DNA from: Pseudevernia furfuracea
Lineage: Eukaryota > Ascomycota > Lecanoromycetes > Lecanorales > Parmeliaceae
Direction: 5' to 3'
Assembly: GCA_022315425.1 (NCBI GenBank)
Contig: JAIUPT010000031.1
Span: 620,001-684,000 of the forward strand
DNA: 64,000 nucleotides
Part shown: positions 47,787-59,163 of the stretch, piece by piece
Position numbering within the stretch: the stretch's first letter is position 1
How the letters are laid out: every line of letters starts with the position of its first letter
Translations under genes and position numbers: made by a program
Notes under the pieces: model-generated
What the model saw: only the letters and a program-made list of their open reading frames with translations
Told to the model about the DNA's origin: nothing
The model's database searches: none

Positions 47787-49385
47787 TCACACATTCAGGC
47801 CTATCTCCTCCGCGAAGGGCAGTATATACAAGTCACCGACGGTTGAGACCGTTGCTCTTCCATCCAGCAGAGATTTTGCGACCTTGAAGGAGCAATCCTG
47901 TTTAGCAAAGACGTAGATCAGAGTTCGGGACGAAGCCTACCTTCTTGACTTGGTCTTCGGTAACGGTATCAATAGACTTCCCAAGCTCATCAATCTGGAA
48001 AGCTTTGCCGCCTTGGACAAGTCCAGCACCTGTCAGCTCAATGCCTGTATTCATATTTTGGCCCGATTCTAAGGCTTTGAACTTTGCTGTCGCAACAGCC
48101 TTTTTGATCTCTTCCTTGCTGACGTTACCAGCGGCCACATTTTTGATAGCCTTCACAACTTCTTGGCTAGCTTGCCTTATTTGACCAGCATTGCCGTACA
48201 TTGAGATCGTTAGGAGCCCTGCATCCGAGTATGTATGATGTGCGGTGGCGATGTGTGCTTGTGGATAAGCGGCAGTGGCCTTGGATAGTAAAGAAAAGCC
48301 TGGCGTCCATTTAATGTTTGATTGGCCTCCAAGTAGCGCTGCCAAGACCTGACTCTCGGGTTTGTACGAACTTCCTGCGGCCGATCCTGACCCAGGGAAA
48401 GCGATGACCATGGTATTCCCGGAGTCGTGAGCTATACGCTCCTCACCGCCGTAGTATTTGGTGATTTCTGTGCCAGTAGAGGGAAAGTCCTGGGGCGGTG
48501 ATTGGTCTAATTCGGTAAAGAATTCATTAATCCACTTTGATAGCTCTTGGTGGTCGGCACCATTGGCGACAACGGCGAAGTTCGACTTCGCATACGCGAT
48601 ACGACTGTACTGTTGGAGACGATTTTCATCGAGATATTTGGTCATCGGCGTAGACGAAGACGGGTGGAGAGAGTTCCCAAGGCCACGATGAAACGCGACA
48701 CCATGTGCTGAGTTCATGGCAAACTCGATGGGATTGCCAAGCAATTCCTTTCTTGAAAGGTTCATATTTGGCTCGACCTCCTCGTGAAGCTCGTGGGCTT
48801 GCGTCACTGTCAGCCCTTGACCTACTTTGGATCAAAGGGAAAAGACACAAACACACCGGTGTATTTGGTCTGAGATATGACCTCTCCTATCAGCTCGGCG
48901 AAATAAGGCAAGTCATCTCTGAGGAACTTTGCGCCAATGACGAGATTTTCCCTTGAATGGTAAGAGCTGTACTCTCCTCCTAACAACTCAGTCTCTCTTG
49001 TGATCCTCAGGGCGGACCGCTTCCAGGTATTCTATGAATGTGGGAACAAAGCAGTCAGCTCGGCATTCTTCTACGTGTAGGTGTGTGTAATTTAACGTCA
49101 ATTCAGCCGTCGATGCAGTGAAAAACAGACCTTGAATGAGAATTTTTCGAGACCTTCCGAAAACCCCGGCAACGGTTGGTATCGTGTTCCAGCCTTTGCG
49201 ACGAGTGCAAGATGTGTCGTAGGCCCTGGAAGATCTCTACTTGCAAACTTCACACCTCCAGCATCACCAACGTCATATGAGAAGCTCCCTGATGCCGCAG
49301 TAGCAAGGCCACGCTTCTTGCTCGATCTCATCTGCCATTGAAGAGCGCGCTGCCCATTACGAGCTAAAACCGCTCTGGGTATCAT
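47787..49385 (-). CDS. QCR2: Cytochrome bc1 complex core protein 2, mitochondrial
   Basis: Four exons (49385-49131, 49031-48857, 48806-47941, 47897-47787) encode 468 residues. The N-terminal 30 residues are basic and Ala/Ser-rich, a mitochondrial presequence (MIPRAVLARNGQRALQWQMR). The M16 peptidase-like fold follows: GVKFASRDLPGPTTHLALVA, GFSEGLEKFSFK, SALRITRETELLGGEYSSYH, LEVV-type helices and DAGLLTISMYGNAG. The zinc motif HxxEH is absent (the aligned spot reads SEGLEKF), as expected of non-catalytic core 2 proteins. The last exon encodes TVGDLYILPFAEEIGLNV. It is a structural subunit of complex III on the matrix side. It diverges from RPC82 across 304 bases. Confidence 0.95.
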
Positions 49386-49689
49386 TTTGGCACGCGAACA
49401 CAAAAGTGAAAAGGCACCAAGCTTGTCAATGGTAGCTGTTGAAGAACGTAAGATATCCTTATGTCGTTGGCAATCACACGGTGCCGGCCAATATATCGGC
49501 CGGAGGTAGCATAGGCGCGGATTTGCCGCACTTTATCCGAATTCAAGACTGCCGCACCTCTCAAGAGTGAAAACAAATTACAGAAAGCTTTGAACTTGGT
49601 ACTTATATTATTTTAGCACGTCTTGAGCGTCGGCGGTGACACTTATGATAAGTCCGGAGAGCTTGGCATAGTCCCAAGAATGTTTGAAT
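49386..49689. promoter_or_regulatory. Divergent QCR2 / RPC82 promoter region
   Basis: Both flanking genes begin here and point outward, so 304 bases must serve two housekeeping promoters. No specific factor site is claimed. Confidence 0.55.
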
Positions 49690-51943
49690 ATGTCTCGAGT
49701 AAGTGTGTGTTCGAGTCTCTCTGAGACTGTTGCCCCGAAATCGTGATCTTTACGACCTGACACACATTTTCGCAGCATACCTACGAATTATGCACCCTCC
49801 TTGTCGATGACACATATGGGGAGTTGACTTCGGTAAGCAGAGTCAGGGTCGTCAATTCCTATCGATTGCAGAAGGAAAGAACAGGACCTCGGTGGAAAGA
49901 AAATGGCTGAACACAAAAGCGTATCTTCAAAGTCCTACTCTGTTATGGACGCCTGTCTCTCCCCGCTCTCCACCACTACACACACCTCTCATATCGTTTG
50001 GTAAAACATGGCTTGTCCGTCCTCATTCAGCAACAACTAGTTCTTTGGTATTCGGACGATCACTTGACCCTATATGAAGCCAACACTGCAGTTGCATATT
50101 CCCTTGTACGATCCGGCAGGTACATCAGGATCGCAGAAGCTCGAGCCGGTGAATTTGCCGGCAAAGTTATATCCAATCTCTTGCTTCTAGGACACGCTCG
50201 AGTTGGCGATCTAGTGCAAGCATATGGAGAGGGCCAATCCAACAGTACCCATGATCGTCTAGCTGCCACTCGTGGACCTCCTAGCAAACCTTTGTCAGGT
50301 TCGTTTCGTCGCGCAGAGGGCCATATTGAAGAACAAAGTGCCACACTTGAGTCAATATATGGGACACTTTGCGACCTCCTGCGAATAGAACTTGTATCAC
50401 GGGTCCATGTATCTCAATTCCGCTCAGACGCCGACAATCGAAGCGAGGCAGCAAGAGTAGTTCGGAAACCAGAGGAGTACAAGGCCAAGAGTCAAAAGGA
50501 GAGGGATGCTCAACATGAAGCTGCTATCAGCCGAAAGCTCAAGGAGTGGAGACACGGTACTGATGGAGAAGAGGATGAGATCGAGGATCTCATGAAAGGA
50601 AAGAAGAGGCTACACCAAGACTCGGAAAGCAGAAGACCGGAGAAGCGCCAACGGCCCTGTTCACCCCTGAGTCAAGAAGTCATTGGCATAACCGGAGAAG
50701 CCTATCGGCCAAGGCTAGGGGAGATTGGCCACTTGGATGTACGAATTATGGAAATCTCTCAAGAAAGAGCCGGATAACTGACTTTTACTAGAGTAATCTC
50801 ATCCTTCGGGTCAACCATGCCAAGTTCGCCGTCTTGATGAGGAATGACCACCTCGTCAGCCTCACAGCTCGAACAATAAGCACCAGCACTGCCGGGGTCT
50901 ATGCTCAAGTACTCCGTGTACTGGAACCAAAAATACAAGATTGTCGGGAAGAGTCAGAGGACTCGAACGAAATAGCCTCGGAAGCTGATCTGAGCTCCTT
51001 ACCTCAAGTTTCCACAGACGAGCTAGTAGGCGCTATCAAAGACTCCTCCGAGCTGGCCAATGCCTTGGGTAAATCAGACGATGGAAGATTAGATATGGCA
51101 CGGTTCGATCACCCCAAGAAACGGCGGAAGAAAGAAGTAGTCAGCGAAGACGGGAAAATTGTTGACGGTGAAGCCAGTCTAGACGAAGAGGATGCCTTCG
51201 ATTCCAATGAAGAAGACAATATCTCAGACGTCTCTTTAGATCCCGATGAGGTCAACGGCGAAGCGGACTTTGACTTCAACGCTCCGCCTAGCTTCCCTCA
51301 TGATCCACACCGCGATACCATCCGCAACCATCTTCTCGTCCTCGCTATACACCCTTTATGCTTTCTTCACCATCTCCCAAAGACATCCGTCCTTCCTGAA
51401 CGATGGACGGTCGACTTCTCCACCCTGATGAAGAACATTACCATTCACACCCTTCTTGAGACCATCATATCTCGCCATGGCCCACCCGCCGCACGTCTCA
51501 CCCGCATCCTTTTGGACAAGGGAAAAACTGATGAGAAAGTATTGTGTTCTACCTCGCTCCTCGCTCAGAAAACTATGCGCAGCTATCTTCTCCCCCTCCA
51601 CAAAGCCGGTATGATCGGATTACAAGAAGTTCCGCGAGACAACAGTCGCAATCCTCAACGTACAAATTTCCTTTGGTTCTTCGACCCGGAGAGATGCAAG
51701 GCCAAAGTTTTGGAGGAGATTTACAAAACGATGGCGCGATGTTTGAGGAGGGCGAGAGTGGAAGGGGAGAGAGTCAAGGGAACGGCAGAGAAGGCCAGCA
51801 GGAGCGATGTTATTGGTAGGGAAGAAGAACTCCTCGGCGTGCAGGAACTTGAAGCGTTGAGCGTATGGAGGCAGATGGATGAGAGGATCTGGGGGGAAGT
51901 ATCTAGGTTAGATGATTTGGTTGCTTGTCTGCGGGACTTCTAA
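49690..51943 (+). CDS. RPC82: RNA polymerase III subunit RPC3 (RPC82)
   Basis: Four exons (49690-49698, 49776-49832, 49920-50738, 50792-51943) join in frame to 678 residues. The first exon is only nine bases (MSR). Joined, the N-terminus reads HTYELCTLLVDDTYGELTS then RIFKVLLCYGRLSLPALHHY and VKHGLSVLIQQQLVLWYSDD, a winged-helix domain of the Pol III-specific C82 subunit. NLILRVNHAKFAVLMRNDHL spans the third intron. A long acidic insert (EDNISDVSLDPDEVNGEADF) precedes the C-terminal winged helices and coiled coil (LLPLHKAGMIGLQEVPRDNS, LSVWRQMDERIWGEVSRLDD). C82 forms the C82-C34-C31 subcomplex used in promoter opening. It is the last intact gene before the AT-rich block. Confidence 0.95.
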
Positions 51944-52260
51944 GCTCCGTGGTGGAAGAAATTGCGCAGGTAGACGGCAAGAGAAGTTGGGAGACTTCCA
52001 GACCTTTCAGCTTCGGCTGGCTACATGTCGAATTACTAAACAAGAAAGTAGAGATCTGGGTTTATGAGAGGTGTAGAAAAAGGAAAGCACCGGCGCTGCA
52101 CCGCAACACCATTGTACCAGCGCCAATAGGAATCAAACCTATTACAACTGTGCAACCACTAAACCAACTCCAACGGGTGTCCTCAGCAACAGGCGTGATT
52201 AACGAGGACAATTGGTCTAATAATGGATCGAAGTGACCATGACGAATAGGGTATCCTACG
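51944..52260. other. Transition zone with Pol III box A/B-like sequence (- strand)
   Basis: This stretch separates RPC82 from the AT-rich block. On the minus strand TGGTTTAGTGG (52166-52156) fits the tRNA box A consensus, and GGTTTGATTCC (52139-52129) fits box B with one C-to-T change; the latter sits in a hairpin AATAGG...CCTATT. A GGCGCTG...CAGCGCC inverted repeat follows at 52125-52093. No complete tRNA cloverleaf can be drawn. It may be a tRNA-derived short interspersed element or a chance match. Confidence 0.3.
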
Positions 52261-52619
52261 GTGTTCCAATGTGACCAAACGTTTTTTACCTTTTTTTTGG
52301 GTTCTGATAGGTATACATAGCCTTTTACTACATGTACATACTCTCTCCTTACTAGGTAGATATAGGCTAGTAACATGAGTATATCTTTTAACACTATTCG
52401 ACCTGACTAATTTGTTCGTAAATTAGAGACTTGACACGAAGTCTTATAGAAACTTTAAGGGTTTTAGTGAATTCTCTTCTCCCGTAAGACGTCGTAATTC
52501 GTCGCAATTTTTTCTATCAAAGATAAAATATCAAAGACAAAACATTAAAGACAAAATATCTTCTTATCGTTATAAATTTGTTATCGTTATCGTTAGATTT
52601 AACTACGTTCACTGACACT

Positions 52620-54560
52620 CGTCTTATTGTATTGATTTAAGAGTACGCTCTTAAAGAAGACTACGTTGTCGTCAAGAAACGCTCTCAGAGAGATAAGAAG
52701 AAAAAAACATTTAAAGTTTAACTACGTTACACTCGTAAAGATAAGATTCGTGAATTAATTAATTAAAAGAGAAAGCATAAGATCTTACGTCTTAATAAAT
52801 ATTCGTTTAAGTGTATTTTAAATCTTAATAAATAGAAGAATAGATAATGCTTAAGAATCAAAGAGAAGTCTTATAATTATGATTTTATTAAACGAGTATT
52901 TTATATAATTTATCGAGTAGCTGTCTTAATTAATTAAATAAAAGAAATTATTATCGCTGAGTCGATTATACGTGTTACATTAATTAACATCTTATATAAC
53001 TTGAATCGAGATTATGAAAAGAATCTTATTTAAAAGAGACGCGATATTTATAATGCGAAGTGAAAAGTTCGCAGTCGAAGATTAAAATCTCTTATATTAA
53101 TATAAGCTCTACTTAAATAATTGTATATATCAGACGAATAATATATTCGATTCTTAAAGAACTCGAAGAATTAAGTTATATATCTCTTCTTTTCGCGAAC
53201 GTTCTATTATTAGATATTAAAAGAGAATTAAGAAATAATTATTATGAACGTTACGTATAAGATCAACAGATATAAATTATCTTTATTTATTATTATAAAC
53301 GTTAACGCGTTAAGAAATTCTTTTTATATAATCTTTTATTTTTTAACTACTAAGAAGAACGAGAATTATTTATAAACGTTATAATAGTATCGAGATATAT
53401 ATATTATATTGAACGTTCGAGATTTTATTATTAATATTACTAATCGCGAGAAGTTCTTGATTAATGCTTATTACGCGATCTTTTTAGATTCTATATATAT
53501 GCTTTATATCTAATATATCAATAGAAATATAATCGTTAATTATAAGTCGTTCTTTTATATTAAGAAGAATTAAAAAAAGTTTTACGTTTATTAATTTTGA
53601 GTTTTATACGTAATTAATATAATTACTTTTAAGACTAAGTAAAAGTCTCTTTAAAAGATATATAATCGCATTAATATCGTAATCTACGTTTATTTGACTA
53701 AGAAGTGAATTATTTTATATAAGATCGAATACGTTCGATATTATATTAACGAATTGTTTTATTTCTTCAACGTTGTTAGTTTTAGAGACGAAGATAATAA
53801 TGTAAATTTAAAGAGAAAGCTTAAATTTTTAATCGATAAGAGATCTTTCGCTTTTACTTCTTTATAATTATAAATTCATATAAAGTAAAAGATCTCGAAA
53901 CTATAATTAAAGATATCGCAAAGCTTCTTTTAATTTAGCGTAACGATTATATTGTCGATATTAAGACTGCAAAAGAGACGTTATTAATAAAGTATTAAAA
54001 GACTACGTTTCGTAATATTATTACTCATATAATATCATTTATCTTACGTCGAGTGTTCGATTAATATAAGAAGATCAACAATAAAGAGAGACTAAAAGAA
54101 TACACTAATAACTTTATCACGATATCTAATTTATTATATGCTTATAAAATATAAGCGAGAATACTAAAAGATGCTGAAACAATTTAGCTTTATAATATAA
54201 ATTCTTATTAACGATTTCACAAGTTAGTCGCCTTTAATATACGAAATTCTTTGATCGAAGTAAAAGATTTATAACAGTCGATTAATTCACTTTTTATTGT
54301 TCATAAATCGACTATCACTCGCATTAAAGATAAATTTCGAGATTCTCGAGATCTTTCTTCTCGTGCGAAGCTGAAGTTTAAAAGATTTATTAAACGAGTG
54401 CTCTCGAAATTCGAACGAGTGAAGACGTATTTGACTCAGCGAAGCAATAACATCGAGTATAGAGAAGTATTTAAACAATTAAAAGTGTTAATACGAGAGC
54501 GAGAATAAAAACGAGAATTAGAATAAAAAGAAAAGCGAGATAAAGAGCGAAATAAAGAGC
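52620..54560 (+). mobile_element. Mutator-like (MULE) transposase remnant
   Basis: Translating the plus strand with frame changes gives pieces of a MULE transposase in order: RRDIYNA (about 53038) with VIYLFFANV (about 53190); then NAYYAIFLDSIYMLYI, YINRNIIVNYKSFFYIKK (about 53460-53560), which reads like the DDE-region wording NAIR.FP.S.HMLC.WHINRN; then YLTKxWIILYKIEYVRYYIN, NLKRKLKFLIDKRSFAFTSL; and near 54140 ISNLLYAYKI...IN.Y*RFHKL, resembling the SWIM-type zinc-finger wording LPCAHKI...HWRFHK. Expected Trp and Gln codons are repeatedly TAA or TAG and conserved Cys are Tyr, as C-to-T/G-to-A decay predicts. The element is dead. Its terminal inverted repeats were not found. Confidence 0.72.
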
Positions 54561-57252
54561 GAGATAAAGAACGAAAAAGAGACGATTTAGCTTTATTAAC
54601 TTTATTAAAGCGTACTATAAAGTCTATAATTGAGACTTCGAATAATTTAACGTCTTTAACGTCTTCAGCGTCTTTAATGTTCTTAGACTCTGAAGAGAAT
54701 TATACTTTAGAATTCGATATTAAGCGTGTATTACTCGAGATATTTAGATTCGATAAAATAACAGTTATCGATGACTCTAACGATAATAGCTTTACGTCTA
54801 ATATAATAATTTAATTAATTCTATCGAAAGATTCTCAGCTTAAAGAACGAAAGCTACGACTTAACTTTAAAATCGATAACTTCGATAATCGACTGCAGAA
54901 GTCTCTTAACAATTATATATATAATTCATAAAAGAATTCTGAAGCTATCAAAGAAGATATAATCAAGTGACGAAGACTTTGAGCTATGAAGATGCGTTAT
55001 AAGCTTATCAGAAAATAGTATTATAACGTTATGAATAAGAACGATATACTCTATTCTTCTTATTTCGACACGTCGATTAATAAATCGTTTATAAAGTATA
55101 ACAACTTTAGACCTATCGTCGAGCGTCTTTATAGTTGAATAATATATGACGCTAATAAGAAGTATAAGTTGAACTCATTAAGATATTCGTTAGAGCGAGT
55201 GTTAAACTATTAAAACAAGCACGACTCTTAACAAAAGATGTCTATGAATTCTCTATTTGATTAATCTAAGAGATCTCTTACTCAGCGATCGCGACGATTA
55301 GAGTTTATAAAAAAGAGATTTACGTTATTAAATAAGCGTAAAGACTTAAAATTAGTCTAATAATAAAGTAACAAGACGATACTTTAATAATTAAATCTCT
55401 ATAGATAAGTAGACTTGACGCTAAGAATTAGTATCTGATTCGACTAATTCTCGAATATAATATTTTTGAGTTATTTAAGTTATTTGAGTTCAGACGTTCT
55501 TCTTTTACCTTATCGTCAATAATTCTCGATTAATTATTAATTCTTTATTATATATTTATTTTATTTTTCTTATTTTTCTTTTCGTTCTTCTTCTTTAAAT
55601 ATCTCGATAATATAAGCTAACAAGAATAAGCTAAGTTACGAGCATCGAGCAAAATCTTATCATATTATATTCTTTTAAACAAGTCTCGCGCGCTAAGATC
55701 TATTAATTAATCGATCGATAACGTGTTTTTAATATAGTTTAGTCGTCTAGATCGCTATATGTAAAGAGTGTAATCGATATTTCATATTAAAAAATTCTTA
55801 TTTGTCTCTCGAAATCGAGATTTTACTCAATTTTTAAAAGACTAAAAGATAATAATAAAGATAAAGCAGAAGAGTCGCATATAACGATCGCTTTATCGTT
55901 TTTCCTTCTCTATATACATATATATATATTTATATTACTGTTTATAATATGTTAACTCATTAATGTTAAAGTCTCTTTAAGTATTTGCGCTGCGCAGCAC
56001 GTAAATTTCGTCTATAAATGCTTTTTATATAAAAGAGACTTCAGTTACTTTAAGTTATATTTAAATAATTCTTTAAATACTTCTTTAAAAGAACGACTAT
56101 CTCTACTTCGTCTTTTAACTCTTATATTTAATTACTTTCTTATTAAAATGACTCTGCGATCGACTCGTTTTTAGAATTTACTTTTTAGAGAGTTAATAAA
56201 GTAGCTTAGTGCGATGCGTCTTCTTTAAAACGTAGATAAAATAGAGAAATATGTACATGTAGTAAAAGAGTATGTACATGTAGTAAAAGACTATATATAT
56301 CTATCAGAATTCTTTTTTTTTTGCGCTATCAAATCTACTCTATTAAATGACTATCATATATTCGAATAATCTAATACTACATGATATCATGATAGTCTGT
56401 CTTATAATAGTGTTGAAATGTACGAAGAATATAAGATCTCGTACTGAGTGACAATAAAACGACTCTATTATTGTATACTATGTAAATTACATATAGTGAC
56501 TAAGAAAGAAGAGAAGGAGAAGAATCTATCTTAGCGAAGGAATGTAGTTGAAAGAGGCGTTGAATTCTTTGACAGCTAGGTCATATATAGCTTAGCTCCC
56601 TGACTTGGTGACGTGTAGTCATCTGCAGTAGACTTCTTATATAGAATCTATATTCTGTTGTTATTCATAGAACTAATCTTCTTTCAATTGAAGATCTTGC
56701 TCAAATGCTCAGTGACTCTATAACTTGATTATTACGTTCGTTCGTTTCTATGATATTCATTTTATTCGTTACCTGTTTTAGCTCTTTGAGTTTGACTCTT
56801 TGAGTTCATTGTGTTATTGTCTATTAGTCTTCTATAGAAGTCTTCTATAGTTATTCGTTATTTTATTATTACTATAATTCGTACTATATTTCGAATTCGA
56901 AGCCTTTGTTATACGTCTTTTTTAGTCTCTTGAACTAGAGAGTCTTATTTAATATTGCTCTCAAAGTCTCTCTTTCGCTATCAGAAAGATCTATATTCAC
57001 TTTTCGAAGTCTTTTATAACAGATATTCGAGATTCTAAGACTTCAATTTTATTAAGATCGTGTTATTAGTTGTTATATTATTTTAACTCCTTCATCGATC
57101 ATCTTTAGAGTTATTATAACACTCTCGTCGTTATCGAATCTAATTCTCAGTAGCTTGTTAAAGAAGTTTATATATTACTTCTCACTCGACAATTCTAATC
57201 TTTTAGATCTATCTAATAATTTGTACGAGTACTCTCTTATCTTAGATCGATT
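54561..57252. other. AT-rich DNA without recognised coding
   Basis: It follows the MULE remnant. Only stop-broken frames are seen, possibly more of the same element at its left (Arg/Glu/Lys-rich, about 54500-54600). It includes a 21-base tandem duplication of TATGTACATGTAGTAAAAGA at 56250-56290 and a small palindrome (GACTATCAT...ATGATAGTC) near 56348-56396. The part from 56,500 is somewhat richer in C and CA and may be a younger or less mutated insertion. Confidence 0.5.
56250..56290. repeat. 21-base tandem duplication
   Basis: TATGTACATGTAGTAAAAGA occurs at 56250-56269 and again, exactly, at 56271-56290. Two copies only. Confidence 0.85.
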
Positions 57253-57520
57253 TGTTAGCAGCGGGCTTAAGAGAACAGCTATCGTATGAGTTCGAGGGTT
57301 GTCGAGCGTAACCGAATCGCTTGATATACGCATGTCAAGCGAATTCTTGGCGTGAGAAGCTTAAGAGGGCCATGTCTCGAAGTTTCTCATTTTTCTTCCT
57401 TAAGAATTAGTCTTACTATTAGATATACTATACGCAATATATATATCTTCGCTAAGTTCACATTGCTACACAATCCTAGCCTGTCATATATATATCTATA
57501 TTATATAAGCCAGTCTAACA
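57253..57520 (+). mobile_element. Solo LTR, 268 bp, with CGATT target-site duplication
   Basis: The unit begins TGTTAGCAGC and ends CAGTCTAACA, so its ends form the TGTTA/TAACA inverted repeat typical of retrotransposon LTRs. It is flanked on both sides by CGATT (57248-57252 and 57521-57525), a perfect 5-bp target duplication. No internal element sequence lies between the duplications, so it is a solo LTR left by recombination between two LTRs. A second, inverted copy lies at 58897-59163. The sequence after it is the older insertion site. Confidence 0.88.
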
Positions 57521-57606
57521 CGATTCGAAGAGTTTTTATAATCAAAGACTCTAGCATCTACTGCTGTTATTATTATTATAACGAACTTTATATTCTTACT
57601 GTGTAA

Positions 57607-58760
57607 CAAATTCAATAAGAAGTCTATCGCAGCCCGTTAATTAAGAGACTTCGAGATCGAATTGATATTCTATAATAACGTTATTATTAATGTCGTTTTA
57701 TCTCATCTCTATATACAATTTCTCGATCTGTTGTTAACTAAGAACGTCGTCGAATAAATCGAGACGAATATTAATGTTATTAGACTATTTAATACTGAGA
57801 TAATTACGAGAGAAATCGTTTTAGTCTTCACGTTAACACTTAAGAAGAGATTCTTAAACAAAGCATTAGACATTATCTTAGTTATTATCTTCGAAGTAGA
57901 ACTTGTCGAGTTACGTTAGAGACTCGATGAGTCTCTTACATTATATTATAATCGAGTTATTAATATAATGCATAAGTACGAGACGAATAATCGAGACAAT
58001 ATTACGACAATACTGTTTCTTATTAAAAGCTCTCTGCTTGACATATTCCTTCGTAATTAACTTCGAGATATTAATAACTCTATAATCAAACGCAAGTGTG
58101 CTAAGTATATAAATACGACTAATCGGTTTCTAAAGAAGCTTTACGATGTTATAGAGTTTACACGTCGAGTTAATACTAAAATTTAGAAACTCTACGATAA
58201 TGAGATCAAGAATAACGAGTTATTATTTTATAAGAAGATAATTAAGCGAAATATATCGAAGACGAGAATTAATGTCTTACTAGCTTTTTATTATATAAAG
58301 ACTCGCGATCTTAAATAATCTGCTTAAGAGCATCGTAATAATTATCGAAGCAATCTATTAATATCTTCATATTAGTATAAATTATTTACTTAGATATTTA
58401 TATCTTTATCTATATCTGTATCGCAGAGACTTATCTTAAACAATCTTAATAAGATTAATTAAGAATCTTTTCGAGCTTAGTCGTATTTATAAAAACGTCG
58501 CTCATATTAACAGACTCTATTTAAGAATCTATCTAATCGAAAGACTTCATAGAATTCTTTTATTAATAACTTAAGATCGTTTAATATCAAAATTAATAAT
58601 CGTCTATACATCAAATGCGATTATCTAAATCATATTGTTAAAGACTATATAAATAAAGTGTTATCGTACTAAGAGCAAGTCTATCTCAAGAACATTATAT
58701 TTGATAATATCTTATCTTAAGTCAATTATGTAGCTGTAATAGACTTCGATAATTACGATA
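57607..58760 (+). mobile_element. Gag-like remnant of an LTR retrotransposon
   Basis: The plus frame reads, with scattered stops, RLRDRIDILSNNVIINVVLS, LYYNRVINIMHKYETNNRDN (about 57940), INNSIIKRKCAKYINTTNRF, RRVNTKI*KLYDNEIKNNEL and near 58610 IKCDYLNHIVKD, a degenerate zinc-knuckle (CxxC....H....C, last Cys lost). This is a gag-type pattern of fungal LTR elements. The upstream ACTGTGTAACA (57596-57606) could be the end of its own LTR, interrupted by the solo LTR insertion. Stops at 57916 and others fit CAA/CGA/TGG decay. Confidence 0.55.
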
Positions 58761-58807
58761 ATATCGCTTCACTCTATAATAATAGTTTGAACACTTTCGT
58801 AATCTAT

Positions 58808-58896
58808 TATTAGACTAACTTATATAATATAAATATATATATAAGATAGGCTAGGATTGTGTAGCAATGTGAACTTAGCGAAGATACATATATTGC
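58808..58896 (-). mobile_element. Truncated LTR copy
   Basis: This 89-base piece repeats, in the same orientation, the first 85 or so bases of the following inverted LTR (TTAGACT.ACTTATATAATATA ... ACTTAGCGAAGATA), with small indels. It abuts the next copy directly at TATTGC. Confidence 0.8.
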
Positions 58897-59163
58897 TGTT
58901 AGACTGACTTATATAATATAGATATATATAGACAGGCTAGGGTCGTGTAGCAATGTGAACTTAGCGAAGATATATATATTGCGTATAGTATATCTAATAA
59001 TAAGACTAATTCTTAAGGAAGGAAAATGGAAAACTTCGAGACATGGCCCTCTTAAGCTTCTCACGTCAAGAATCCGCTTGACATGCGTATGTCAAGCGAT
59101 TCGGTTACGCTCGGCAATTCTCGAACTTATACGATAGCTGTTCTCTTGATCTCGCTGCTAACA
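58897..59163 (-). mobile_element. Inverted LTR copy (same family as the solo LTR)
   Basis: Read on the minus strand it starts TGTTAGCAGC at 59163 and ends GTCTAACA at 58897, matching the solo LTR at 57253-57520 along its length with scattered substitutions. Flanks (ATTGC left, TGATC right) do not form a duplication, so one border was rearranged after insertion. Together with the plus copy it forms an inverted repeat spanning 1.9 kb. Confidence 0.85.

Noticed and set aside
52093..52166. A nuclear or mitochondrial tRNA gene.
   Set aside because: The T-arm-like hairpin is good, but there is no matching acceptor stem or anticodon arm and the A-B spacing is too short.
51925..52236. Plus frame overlapping the RPC82 end as a gene.
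   Set aside because: It overlaps the RPC82 C-terminus out of frame and has no family resemblance.
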